From Prochlorococcus sp. AG-363-K07 (GTDB lineage Bacteria; Cyanobacteriota; Cyanobacteriia; PCC-6307; Cyanobiaceae): DNA of 64,000 bases. Positions 39,647-48,289 of the stretch are shown one piece after another (the first letter of the stretch is position 1; every line of letters starts with the position of its first letter). A model generated the notes under the pieces. It had not been told where the DNA came from. It saw only the letters and a list, made by a program, of their open reading frames with translations, and did no database searches. Position numbers and translations under genes: made by a program. The stretch covers positions 1 through 64,000 of the forward strand of contig QCFO01000007.1 of the NCBI GenBank assembly GCA_003280225.1, in the 5' to 3' direction.

Positions 39647-40748
39647 GACTTAAAAAGAATGCATTACCAGTCTCTGGAAGATGAGAACTAACAAGGGAAG
39701 GTGGAATTATTAAACCAAGGTCTCCTCCTAACTGCTCTGCCAATTCACGACCAACTGCAAGGCCAAGGCCTGAACCAGAGCTTTTCAAAACTTTTTTTCC
39801 ACGAATACCTTTTTCGAAAATTCTTTCTCTTTCATCTAAAGCAATTTGAGGTCCTGAATCCCAAACACAAATACCTTTTTCACACAAATAAATTCCCAAA
39901 GAACTTGTAGATTCACTGTATCGGAAAGCATTTTCAAGCAAATTAGCCACCACCTCTGCAATTACCCCATCCCGAGCTGGCCTCATCTCTGATGTCCAGG
40001 CTGGCCATTGAGAAGGAGGAATCCATTCTCTGCCTTGCAAACGAGCTGTCGCGGAAGCTCTTTCAATCAAAGGTTTTAAAAGATCCTTGATATTTAAGGA
40101 GCTTTCCTTTGAAACAAGAGGAGGGAGCAAAAGTCCAGAGGAAGATATTTTTGCTGAAGGCAATTTGTTCTGACTTAACTCATCCAAAGCAGATATATAA
40201 CGATGCAATTGATCTTGCTCACTTAGCAAACCTTCCACCAAAGTGCGATAGTTACTCTCTGGACCAAGTTTTCTCAATAAAAGCTGAGCATAAGTTCGCA
40301 AAGCTGCTAATGGATTTCTCAACTGATGAACCATCAAACCAATTTGCTCTCGTTGTTGATTTAATTCATCTAAAAGTCTTCTTCTATCAAGCTCTAATCC
40401 CAAGCATTGAGCAAGGGCATTTGCCGTTAACTGAAGGCGTTGATCAAGCAATTCAGACCAAGGGTCATCTGAACAAAATCGTTCGACCCTAAGCACCCCT
40501 AAAAGGATTGACCCTTCCTGAAGGGGATACCAGCGTCTATCTAGGGAGGGATCTCTCAATTCTGGGTCAGCTTCAACTGGGGGCAAAGCCTTTTCGAGAG
40601 ATGGCCATTGCCCAATAGGCTCCAAACTTGGAGCCTTCCCTTCCTTGGACTGAGCGACATAAACAACCAATTGCTCAACCTCAGACTCATGCTGAAAACT
40701 TTCCAACTGCTGTTGAACAAGATTCAAAAACCTTTGCGATAACTGCAT
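39612..40748 (-). CDS. Sensor histidine kinase, Hik2/CSK-like
   Basis: This 378-residue soluble kinase has a GAF-like N-terminal region (about 1-125), a dimerisation domain with the phosphorylated His in LMVHQLRNPLAALRTYAQLL (H141), and an ATPase domain with VVANLLENAFRYSE, VWDSGPQI and SGSGLGLAVGRELAEQLGG. The HQLRNPLxALRT H-box and lack of membrane helices resemble Hik2, the cyanobacterial relative of chloroplast sensor kinase, which senses plastoquinone redox state and salt. No response regulator is adjacent. Prochlorococcus has only a few such kinases. Confidence 0.75.
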   Translation of the reverse strand: MQLSQRFLNLVQQQLESFQHESEVEQLVVYVAQSKEGKAPSLEPIGQWPSLEKALPPVEADPELRDPSLDRRWYPLQEGSILLGVLRVERFCSDDPWSELLDQRLQLTANALAQCLGLELDRRRLLDELNQQREQIGLMVHQLRNPLAALRTYAQLLLRKLGPESNYRTLVEGLLSEQDQLHRYISALDELSQNKLPSAKISSSGLLLPPLVSKESSLNIKDLLKPLIERASATARLQGREWIPPSQWPAWTSEMRPARDGVIAEVVANLLENAFRYSESTSSLGIYLCEKGICVWDSGPQIALDERERIFEKGIRGKKVLKSSGSGLGLAVGRELAEQLGGDLGLIIPPSLVSSHLPETGNAFFLSLNSKIGPVKSE

Positions 40749-41116
40749 AGCTATTTATCTCCAAGTGATCGGGAGGTTTCCAAAAAGAGGGAATTTGTTG
40801 AAAATTCAAAAAAAAGTATTAAGATAGTGGTATCGGCCGTCACAACGCTTATCCGTTTTTACTCAAAGGTCTACTCCGGTGTGTTGCACAACGGGTGCTT
40901 CCAAAGCTACAGCAGAGGTAGATGGGTTTCCTCTATTAAGCAACCGAGTTGACCATTTAGTTTGAGAATTTGTTGTCTGCATTAATGCAACAATCCAAGC
41001 TGGGTGCTATCGGATGATTGTGGATCAAAACCTCGTGAAAAGCACGAGATCTCAAAGCTCCGGATTGAAGCCGATTCTTTTCTGTCCCTATCTCACTCAC
41101 TAAAGAGTTGCCTCAA
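40749..41116 (+). promoter_or_regulatory. Long structured leader or ncRNA upstream of the DUF3155 gene
   Basis: This 368-bp stretch lacks any credible ORF. It is visibly GC-richer than most gaps. A promoter-like TTGTTG (40795) and TAAGAT (40820) are followed by about 290 bases rich in inverted repeats: CTCGTG-AAAAG-CACGAG (41032-41048), TTGTTG/CAACAA (40970-40993) enclosing the palindrome TGCATTAATGCA, and ATCGG/CCGAT pairs at longer range. I do not recognise a known riboswitch, 6S, tmRNA, SRP RNA or RNase P RNA in it. Confidence 0.5.
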
Positions 41117-41485
41117 ATGTCTAAAAAGCGCAAGCGTATCAGTCGTAGAAGGTTAGCTGGTCAGAGAGTTTTAGCCCACGTTTCAACGCACCATTTAGAA
41201 ACTGGGGAACATAAGCCCGTCACCGCTGCCAGGCGTTACATTGCAGAAGCAGGACTATTTGCTCCAGCACTTTTAAATGTTCGACGAAACGAGCACACAA
41301 CCGATCGTTTCTTTTGGGGAGAAAAAGGATTATTTAGCGCTCAATATGCTGAGGAAAACCATTTTCTTTTTCCTTCACTGAGATCAATAGTTGATGGAAT
41401 TGGGGAATCCATTATCTTTGAAGGTCTAGAGCTGACTGCAGACGACTGGGAAGAAATTGAAGAGTATGAATATGCTTTTGTATAA
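41117..41485 (+). CDS. DUF3155 family protein
   Basis: This 122-residue cyanobacterial protein starts MSKKRKRISRRRLAGQRVL, a very basic opening that suggests nucleic-acid or ribosome binding, and contains KPVTAARRYI, LNVRRNEHTTDRFFWGEKGL and EENHFLFPSL, the DUF3155 core. The C-terminus is strongly acidic (DDWEEIEEYEY). The ORF starts with a TTG at 41108; the ATG at 41117 fits the family. Function is not established. It has an unusually long leader. Confidence 0.85.
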   Translation: MSKKRKRISRRRLAGQRVLAHVSTHHLETGEHKPVTAARRYIAEAGLFAPALLNVRRNEHTTDRFFWGEKGLFSAQYAEENHFLFPSLRSIVDGIGESIIFEGLELTADDWEEIEEYEYAFV

Positions 41486-41502
41486 GCCTTACGAAACTAT
41501 TT

Positions 41503-42117
41503 TCAAATAATCCATTCTTTAATTGCATCTCTAATTCTCAGTATCATATCCTGTGGAATTTCATGTCCTCCCTCAAATAAAACCAATTCTAAATACCTAT
41601 CTTCATAATTTCTTTTTAAAGAGTCAAATAACTCCTTAGAAGCCAGTAGAGGTACGATTTCATCCTTAGTCCCGTGAATCAGGAGGACGGGAGGACCTTT
41701 GAAAGAGTAGGAGCTACCTAGATGGGGATAGCCACTACAACCAATAATGCCCCCCAACGGCAAATCTAGACCAGTAGCTAAAGCCATTGCAGCCCCTTGA
41801 GAAAAACCCAAGAGGATCGTTTTTTCAAGACTTATTGAGCTCTGTTTAAAAACTTCTATTCGAGAACGAAGGTTTGCTATCGCAACAGGTACAGAGTCCC
41901 AGTCTGGTGGAAATAATCTATACCACTGTCTCCCAAGACCATCGGGATGCTCTTCAGGCGCACGGAGTGCCACTATCTCAAAAAGGTCGTCACCCAAACC
42001 CTTTACTAGCTCCTTACCAAGAGGCAATAAATCATCTGCATCTGCCCCCCAACCATGAAGTAATACCAATCTCCACAAAGCCCCAGAAGGTTTGATGGAT
42101 ATAAAGTCCCTTTTCAT
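41503..42117 (-). CDS. Alpha/beta hydrolase, phospholipase/carboxylesterase family
   Basis: This 204-residue protein has the esterase nucleophile elbow GFSQGAAMAL, the oxyanion-region LLHGWGADADDLLPLG and the catalytic Asp/His blocks HGTKDEIVPL and EGGHEIPQD. It resembles the acyl-protein thioesterase/carboxylesterase (YpfH-like) family. The ORF extends to 42210, but MKRDFISIKP at 42117 is a natural start. The shorter form leaves 62 bases to the divergent purH start. Confidence 0.88.
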   Translation of the reverse strand: MKRDFISIKPSGALWRLVLLHGWGADADDLLPLGKELVKGLGDDLFEIVALRAPEEHPDGLGRQWYRLFPPDWDSVPVAIANLRSRIEVFKQSSISLEKTILLGFSQGAAMALATGLDLPLGGIIGCSGYPHLGSSYSFKGPPVLLIHGTKDEIVPLLASKELFDSLKRNYEDRYLELVLFEGGHEIPQDMILRIRDAIKEWII

Positions 42118-42179
42118 TGCAGCAATTTTGATCTCGATTGCGTAAGTTGGCGCATGGAATGCCTCACCTATCATCTGCC

Positions 42180-43736
42180 ATGGCACCAATCGCCCTGCTA
42201 AGTGTTTCAAATAAAAAGGATTTACTCCCTTTTGCCAAAGCCCTAGTTGATCTACATAATTTCCAACTTATTTCCAGTGGTGGTACTGCTAAGACACTTG
42301 AAAACGAAGGTCTAGCTGTAACACGAGTGGCTGATTACACTGGAGCTCCTGAAATCCTCAATGGAAGAGTCAAGACCCTTCACCCAAAAGTACATGGTGG
42401 CATTCTTGCAAAAAGAGATAAACCTAATCATTTAAGCGATCTAAAACAACAAAACATTTGCCAAATAGACCTAGTGGTAGTCAATCTCTACCCATTTCAA
42501 GAAACTATCGCAGACCCAAATGTTAGTTGGGAACATGCTATTGAAAATATTGATATTGGTGGTCCTGCGATGATTCGCGCTGCTGCAAAAAATCATTCTG
42601 ATGTATCAATTCTCACTAGACCTGATCAATATTCAACCTTCCTAGAGGCCTTGAAAAACAAAACCATCACCGACTCATTGCGCAAGCAACTAGCTCTAGA
42701 GGCCTTTGAACATACAGCTTCATATGACATAGCTATTAGTCAATGGCTTTCTAAAAGGGTTAAAGGGGAAAGATCACCATGGCTTGAATCGCTGCCTCTA
42801 CATCAAAATCTTCGCTACGGTGAAAATCCCCATCAATCTGCTGCTTGGTATAGCATTCCATCAAAAGGTTGGGGTGGAGCTAAGCAATTACAAGGCAAAG
42901 AGTTGAGTACAAATAACTTATTAGATCTTGAGGCAGCTTTAACTACAGTCTACGAGTTTGGCTATGGCAACACTGGCAAAACAAGCTTTGAGCATAAGGC
43001 TGCTGTTGTTATAAAGCACACCAACCCTTGTGGAGTAGCAATAGAAACACCTACCAATAGTGCACTAACTAGAGCATTAGAAGCAGATCCTGTTAGCGCA
43101 TTTGGAGGAATTGTGGCTCTGAATCATTCGGTAAATTCTAAGGACGCAAAGTCGCTAACTAGTCTCTTTCTTGAATGTGTAGTAGCACCCTCATTTGAAA
43201 CAGAAGCTTTAGAAATTCTTTCTGTAAAACCAAATCTTCGACTTTTAGAGCTCTCACCAAATGCCTTAGAGAACTTAAGTAATGAACATATTCGCAGTAT
43301 ACTTGGAGGTGTACTAATTCAAGAAAGAGATAACAGCTTCATAGAGATTAAAAACTGGAATGTATCAACTCAACGACCTCCATCAGCACTAGAAAAAAAC
43401 GACCTTCTTTTTGCATGGAAATTAGTTCGTCATGTTAGATCCAATGCAATTGTGGTTGCATTAAATGGACAAAGTCTCGGAATTGGAGCAGGACAAATGA
43501 ACAGAGTTGGCTCCGCTAGGTTAGCTCTAGAGGCGGCTGGCTCAAAAGCCAAAGGAGCTGTATTAGCTAGTGACGGTTTCTTCCCTTTTGATGACACAGT
43601 CAGACTAGCTGCAGAATATGGCATAAAGGCAATAATTCAGCCAGGAGGAAGTATTAGAGACTCAAATTCTATTGATGCATGTAATGAATTGGGTATCACT
43701 ATGATCTCAACTGGAATCAGACACTTTCTACATTAG
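42180..43736 (+). CDS. purH: AICAR transformylase/IMP cyclohydrolase
   Basis: This 518-residue bifunctional enzyme carries out the last two steps of IMP synthesis. The N-terminal MGS-like cyclohydrolase domain starts [18 protein letters not shown] with [11 protein letters not shown]. The transformylase domain has [13 protein letters not shown] near residue 282, [17 protein letters not shown] and IQPGGSIRD. The ORF extends to 42138 but [13 protein letters not shown] at 42180 is the family start. A hairpin follows its stop codon. Confidence 0.96.
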   Translation: MAPIALLSVSNKKDLLPFAKALVDLHNFQLISSGGTAKTLENEGLAVTRVADYTGAPEILNGRVKTLHPKVHGGILAKRDKPNHLSDLKQQNICQIDLVVVNLYPFQETIADPNVSWEHAIENIDIGGPAMIRAAAKNHSDVSILTRPDQYSTFLEALKNKTITDSLRKQLALEAFEHTASYDIAISQWLSKRVKGERSPWLESLPLHQNLRYGENPHQSAAWYSIPSKGWGGAKQLQGKELSTNNLLDLEAALTTVYEFGYGNTGKTSFEHKAAVVIKHTNPCGVAIETPTNSALTRALEADPVSAFGGIVALNHSVNSKDAKSLTSLFLECVVAPSFETEALEILSVKPNLRLLELSPNALENLSNEHIRSILGGVLIQERDNSFIEIKNWNVSTQRPPSALEKNDLLFAWKLVRHVRSNAIVVALNGQSLGIGAGQMNRVGSARLALEAAGSKAKGAVLASDGFFPFDDTVRLAAEYGIKAIIQPGGSIRDSNSIDACNELGITMISTGIRHFLH

Positions 43737-43767
43737 TTCAAACAAGTTGATTAATTTGGTTGAACTA
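43734..43767 (+). terminator. Inverted repeat at the purH stop (possible terminator)
   Basis: TAGTTCAA (starting with the TAG stop codon) and TTGAACTA form an 8-bp inverted repeat around an 18-base loop, followed by TTTAAT. The stem is weak and the T-tail short. It may still end purH transcripts before the convergent DoxX gene. Confidence 0.4.
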
Positions 43768-43812
43768 TTTAATATACTTAATATAGTATTAATCGTCTAA
43801 TCACATAAGATA

Positions 43813-44373
43813 TTAACTCTCTTGCTTTGGATAATAAGTAATTGTATTTGTCTTTCTAAATGCCGCAAGTCTTCCTGGGCCTGCACAGGCAAAATAAAAG
43901 AAAATTGCAGCATAAATTGCTGACAACTCAAAAGTATAATTATGAGCTTCGACAACTGCGAAGGGGAATCCTTCAAGGCCTGTATCGAGCATATGAAAAT
44001 ACAAAGCAAATATCATCGTAGAAAGTAGTCCCAATGCGGAGATCCGTGCAAATAATCCAATAGCTAATCCAATTGGACAAACTATTTGTGTTGCAGCTGC
44101 GGCATATGTCCATAGAACAGGATTGCCCGGAAGAAAAGACAAATATTTCCCTACTACGAATTCTGCAAAACCTTCTGGGTCCTGGAACTTCTCCAAACCA
44201 TGATGAATCATCATGACACTAACCCCAAGTCTTAGAAGAAAAATGGCTAATTCAGCAGTGATATTAATTTCACCCTGAGAGCTAGGACTTTGAACAACCA
44301 CCTCTACCTTCTGAGGGGCCTTGGAGGCATTTAGATTAGGTGCTGAACTTGCCTGAGATTCGCTTTCTGTCAT
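43813..44373 (-). CDS. DoxX family membrane protein
   Basis: This 186-residue protein has a 40-residue hydrophilic head followed by four membrane helices. LAIFLLRLGVSVMMIHHGLEKFQDPEGF opens the DoxX domain. DoxX proteins are small membrane oxidoreductase subunits or stress-linked proteins; the actual role in cyanobacteria is unknown. It converges with purH. Start at MTESESQASS fits the ORF. Confidence 0.85.
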   Translation of the reverse strand: MTESESQASSAPNLNASKAPQKVEVVVQSPSSQGEINITAELAIFLLRLGVSVMMIHHGLEKFQDPEGFAEFVVGKYLSFLPGNPVLWTYAAAATQIVCPIGLAIGLFARISALGLLSTMIFALYFHMLDTGLEGFPFAVVEAHNYTFELSAIYAAIFFYFACAGPGRLAAFRKTNTITYYPKQES

Positions 44374-44502
44374 CTGAAGCTTGAGTTATCAGAAGCATCT
44401 TAGGCGTTAATCCGCTTAAACCGTGTCAAAAACAACTAAACAAGGAACATAACCAAGCAGAGTTTATAGGAGCTCTAAATCAAATTAAATAACTTAAGTT
44501 AT

Positions 44503-45711
44503 CTACACAGTCAAATGATCGCTGAGCTTAATTAATTTCTGAATAACATCTTCAACTACTCGATCTGGCGTTGAAGCTCCAGAAGTAATTCCTACAGATA
44601 TATTCCCTTCAGGTAAAAAGTTTTCTTCCTTTACTAATGATTCACCTAATGGCATATGAGTAATTGTGTTATCAACTTCCCCTATCCTCTCTGGTGCATC
44701 AATATGGAAAGATCGAAGTCCACGGGTAACTGCAATTTCTTGGAGATGAGTAGTATTAGACGAATTAAATCCACCAATAACAACTAGCATATCTAATGGC
44801 TCATCTACCAGTGAGAACATAGCACCTTGCCTTTCTTCAGTAGCATCACAAATAGTGTTAAAAGCCAAGAAATGATCATTTAAATCTTTAGGACCATATT
44901 TTTTCAACATTGTCATTTCAAACAAACGTCCAATTTCCTCAGTCTCACTTTTTAACATTGTCGTCTGATTAGCTACACCAATACTCTTTAAATCTTTATC
45001 AGGGTCAAAGCCTGGGGAAGAAGCTCTCGCAAACCGCCTGAGAAAATCATTTCGATTACCATTTCCTAATATATAATCCGCGACATATTGAGCCTCTTCA
45101 AGGTCAAGTACTACAAGATAAGTTCCCGCAAAAGAACTTGTTGCAAGGGTTTCTTCGTGCTTATATTTGCCATGAATAATGGATGTAAAAGTATGTTTTT
45201 TATGCTTCTCAACTGTATGCCAGACCTTTGATACCCATGGACAAGTGGTGTCAATAATATGGCAACCTCGCTCATGCAAAAGCTGCATTTCCTGAACGGT
45301 TGCACCAAAAGCAGGCAGAATAACAACATCTCCACTCTCAACACCTGAAAAGTCCTTGACTCCTTTTTCAGCTGAGATGAAACGAACATTCATTTGACGC
45401 AAATGATCATTCACCGATGGGTTATGAATGATTTCATTCGTGATCCAAATTCTCTCATTGGGGTAATGCCTTCTGGTTTCATAAGCCATAGCAACAGCCC
45501 TCTCAACTCCCCAACAAAACCCAAACGCTTCTGCAAGCTTTACACGCAATCTTCCATGTTCTAAGAGGTAACCGTTATCACGAATGGAGCCTATCAAGCT
45601 ACTTTGATAAACCTTTTCTAGAGCTTGCGCTCTTTTAGTAGGAGAGCCAAACCCCCTTCGGTTGTAACGATCAGACTGGTGAAGCGAACGCTTAAAGGCT
45701 TGAGTATCCAT
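44503..45711 (-). CDS. ispH: 4-hydroxy-3-methylbut-2-enyl diphosphate reductase (IspH)
   Basis: This 402-residue 4Fe-4S enzyme makes IPP and DMAPP at the end of the MEP pathway, supplying carotenoids, chlorophyll phytyl chains and quinones. The three cluster cysteines are in [12 protein letters not shown] (near 70), [11 protein letters not shown] (near 160) and [12 protein letters not shown] (near 290). It is the long cyanobacterial/plastid form with a 50-residue N-terminal extension. A strong terminator separates it from amt1 upstream on the same strand. Confidence 0.96.
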   Translation of the reverse strand: MDTQAFKRSLHQSDRYNRRGFGSPTKRAQALEKVYQSSLIGSIRDNGYLLEHGRLRVKLAEAFGFCWGVERAVAMAYETRRHYPNERIWITNEIIHNPSVNDHLRQMNVRFISAEKGVKDFSGVESGDVVILPAFGATVQEMQLLHERGCHIIDTTCPWVSKVWHTVEKHKKHTFTSIIHGKYKHEETLATSSFAGTYLVVLDLEEAQYVADYILGNGNRNDFLRRFARASSPGFDPDKDLKSIGVANQTTMLKSETEEIGRLFEMTMLKKYGPKDLNDHFLAFNTICDATEERQGAMFSLVDEPLDMLVVIGGFNSSNTTHLQEIAVTRGLRSFHIDAPERIGEVDNTITHMPLGESLVKEENFLPEGNISVGITSGASTPDRVVEDVIQKLIKLSDHLTV

Positions 45712-45763
45712 ATTCTGAAGATTAACGCATACAACGAATCTATTGGGAAAAACAATAAATCCG

Positions 45764-45797
45764 AAAAAAAAGCCTGGCAGATAATTGCCAGGCTTTT
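45764..45797 (-). terminator. Rho-independent terminator of amt1
   Basis: On the minus strand AAGCCTGGCA-ATTATC-TGCCAGGCTT forms a 10-bp stem followed by eight T. It begins about 25 bases after the amt1 stop and lies before ispH. On the plus strand it is followed by only four T, so it acts mainly on amt1. Confidence 0.9.
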
Positions 45798-45819
45798 AGC
45801 TTAATAGATCAAACTATTA

Positions 45820-47283
45820 TCAATTTCCTGAAGAAGCAAAGTCTGGATAAGCCTCCATTCCATGCTCACCTATATCCAAACCTTGGATCTCCTCAGATTC
45901 AGAGACACGAATACCTCCAAACAAGCCGCCAATCAGCGACCAAGCTATCCAACAAGTAACAACAGTCCAAATACCATAAGCAAGACAACCAATGAATTGA
46001 ATCCAAAGTTGGCCAAAACCACCTCCAGTTAAGAGACCAAGCCCTGCTCCAGAACCTTGAATATCGAAACCCCAAAGCCCAATAACCAGAGTTCCCCAGA
46101 TGCCACATACACCGTGAACAGAGAAAGCACCAACAGGATCGTCTATTCCAAAAGAATCCAAAGCTGCAACAGAGAAAACAACAATTACCCCACCGACTAA
46201 CCCTGCCAACCAGGCACCTGACATCGTGAGATTCGCACAGCCTGCTGTAATACTTACTAAGCCAGCAAGAATTCCATTGATAATCATTGTTAAATCTGGT
46301 TTTCCTGAAGTCAAAGTTGAAACAACAGTTGCTCCAATTGCTCCACCAGCCGCAGCTAGCGTAGTAGTTACAGCTACATATGGAACCCACTGATCCATAG
46401 CAAGCTGAGATCCTGGATTAAAGCCGTACCAGCCAATCCAAAGGACCAATGCGCCAAGCGTCGCAATCGCCATGTTGTGACCAGGCATTGCTTGAGCTTT
46501 ACCATCTACAAATTTCCCTATACGGGGCCCTAAGAGCATTGCTCCAACTAGACCTGCCCACGCTCCTACTGAATGAACAATAGAAGAGCCTGCAAAGTCA
46601 ATAAATCCCGCTTCGCTAAGCCAACCACCATTCCACTGCCAACTACCTGAAATTGGATAAATAACAGCGGTTAGAACTAAGGAAAAAACAACAAACTCTC
46701 CAAACTTGACTCGTTCTGCAACTAAACCAGAAACAATTGTGGCAGCAGTTCCAGCAAACGCAGCTTGGAAAAGAAAGTCAACTGTGGGGACCAATCCAGC
46801 TTCGCCAATAATTTCAGGAGTAACAGTCGGATCAAAGAAAAGACCACTAAAGAAAAGCCAACCTGCTGCAACCGCGTCCCCATACATTATTGAATAACCA
46901 ACAAACCAATATGCTGTTACTGCTAATGCAAAGACAAAAAGATTTTTAGCAAGAATGTTAACGGCATTCTTTTGACGACACATGCCTGCCTCCACCATTG
47001 CAAAGCCTGCGTTCATAAAGATCACAAGGATCGTCGCAACTAATAACCACAAATTATTAGCTAAGAACGCTGCATTCAATTCGGGCAAATCAGCTGCATG
47101 AGCTGACAGATTAAAAAGACCTAAGCCCAAAAAAGCAATTGGTACACAAGCCAGCCAAACCAAAGAACGATGAGAACTGAAACCGCGAATACTTCTAAGT
47201 AGAAGCATTGGCCCTTCAAGGAGGCTGGCCTCTTGGAGAGTAGAAATTCGCCTACCAGGAGGCGAATGCAAAGCAGTGGTCAT
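45820..47283 (-). CDS. amt1: Ammonium transporter Amt1
   Basis: This 487-residue protein has 11 membrane helices. MVEAGMCRQKNAVNILAKNL, SIVHSVGAWAGLVGAMLLG (first pore His) and FSVHGVCGIWGTLVIGLWG (second pore His) are the Amt family blocks. A 60-residue N-terminal stretch with a hydrophobic segment ending AHAADLPELNAAF looks like a signal peptide. The listed ORF starts at 47340, but MTTALHSPPG at 47283 is preferred. It takes up ammonium, the main nitrogen source of Prochlorococcus. It is probably activated by NtcA. Confidence 0.95.
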   Translation of the reverse strand: MTTALHSPPGRRISTLQEASLLEGPMLLLRSIRGFSSHRSLVWLACVPIAFLGLGLFNLSAHAADLPELNAAFLANNLWLLVATILVIFMNAGFAMVEAGMCRQKNAVNILAKNLFVFALAVTAYWFVGYSIMYGDAVAAGWLFFSGLFFDPTVTPEIIGEAGLVPTVDFLFQAAFAGTAATIVSGLVAERVKFGEFVVFSLVLTAVIYPISGSWQWNGGWLSEAGFIDFAGSSIVHSVGAWAGLVGAMLLGPRIGKFVDGKAQAMPGHNMAIATLGALVLWIGWYGFNPGSQLAMDQWVPYVAVTTTLAAAGGAIGATVVSTLTSGKPDLTMIINGILAGLVSITAGCANLTMSGAWLAGLVGGVIVVFSVAALDSFGIDDPVGAFSVHGVCGIWGTLVIGLWGFDIQGSGAGLGLLTGGGFGQLWIQFIGCLAYGIWTVVTCWIAWSLIGGLFGGIRVSESEEIQGLDIGEHGMEAYPDFASSGN

Positions 47284-47309
47284 AAAAAGTTTGCAGCTGC
47301 TAATAAAAA

Positions 47310-47382
47310 TTGGACTATTAAGTCCAACTGTACATAGCAAAAAATGGCCTAAATCAAGAATTTCTCAAGTGATGGTTGATAC
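47310..47382 (-). promoter_or_regulatory. amt1 upstream region: inverted repeat and NtcA-like site
   Basis: TTGGACT-ATTA-AGTCCAA (47310-47327) is a perfect 7-bp inverted repeat 26 bases before the amt1 ATG. Further upstream, GTATCAACCATCAC on the minus strand (47369-47382) matches the NtcA box GTA-N8-TAC with one mismatch. No convincing -10 box lies at the usual 22-base spacing, so the NtcA site is tentative. Confidence 0.4.
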
Positions 47383-47454
47383 AAAACAGCAGTAAAGCAA
47401 TAATTTATTTACGTTATCTCCAGATTCAACGGACATCCTAGGCAATCTAGGCGT

Positions 47455-48210
47455 CTAGGAAAATCTATCAAGCACCTCACGCGTTCCCTCCCAGGTGATC
47501 TTATCTAGATGAAATCCAAAGCAGCATGGGATCACCTCAATGCCCGCATCTAAACCCATCCTGAAAAGCCTTCCATAATCAGGATCAGCACTGTCACCTG
47601 GAGCGAACGATCCAACATCATTACGACTTAAGCAAGGAACCAATACTGCTCGAGAGTCAGGCAAAATATCCATCAGCTCTTGCAAATGTTTTTGACCTCT
47701 GGTGGTAATGGTGTCAGGGAAAAGAGCTACATGCTCTTTTTCCCAAGTTGTATTTTTAACTTCCAGAAAAATTGCTCTTTTATCCAAAGAATTCTCTGAG
47801 GGGTATAAAAGCAAATCAATTCGACTACGTTTATTTTTCCCGTAAGGAACCTCTTGACGAATTTGATCAACGGAACCCAATTGCTTTGCAAGCAACCCAG
47901 CTTCTATCGCCAAGCGAACAAGTTTATTAGGCAAGGCAGTATTAACCCCAACCCAACATGAGCCACCCCCAGAAGAAACAACCTCTGCTTGCTCCCAAGT
48001 CCAAGATAACTTCCTAGTAGGAGATGGGGCGAAACGCAATCTGACGCTCCCACCTATATGAATCACTCCTGTCATAGGTCCAGTATTTGCACAATGCGCA
48101 GTAACAATTTCGCCACTTTTCAACTCCACCTCAGCCAAAAACCGCTTATATCGTCTTAGCAAGATGCCTTCTTGCAGGGGAGAGAATGAAAACAATGGCT
48201 GAGGAACCAT
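47455..48210 (-). CDS. sfsA: Sugar fermentation stimulation protein homolog
   Basis: This 251-residue protein is SfsA, with the OB-like N-terminus (RRYKRFLAEVELKSGEIVTAHCANTGPM) and nuclease-like core (SRIDLLLYPSEN, AIFLEVKNTTW, FPDTITTRGQKHLQEL). SfsA resembles DNA-binding nucleases; its physiological role is unclear. It is divergent from murJ by about 80 bases. Confidence 0.92.
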   Translation of the reverse strand: MVPQPLFSFSPLQEGILLRRYKRFLAEVELKSGEIVTAHCANTGPMTGVIHIGGSVRLRFAPSPTRKLSWTWEQAEVVSSGGGSCWVGVNTALPNKLVRLAIEAGLLAKQLGSVDQIRQEVPYGKNKRSRIDLLLYPSENSLDKRAIFLEVKNTTWEKEHVALFPDTITTRGQKHLQELMDILPDSRAVLVPCLSRNDVGSFAPGDSADPDYGRLFRMGLDAGIEVIPCCFGFHLDKITWEGTREVLDRFS

Positions 48211-48289
48211 TAGATTGATTTTTTTTTCTATATTGGCCTATAAGAACCCTAAGCAAACTAGTTATTGAGCAATTTCTCTAATTTAAAGA

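Noticed and set aside
40749-41116. 6S RNA, SRP RNA, tmRNA or RNase P RNA in the DUF3155 leader
   Set aside because: None of the signature motifs I know for these RNAs was seen.
45899-46390. Cys/Trp-rich 163-residue minus-strand ORF within amt1
   Set aside because: Alternative frame of the amt1 gene; odd composition comes from the frame shift.
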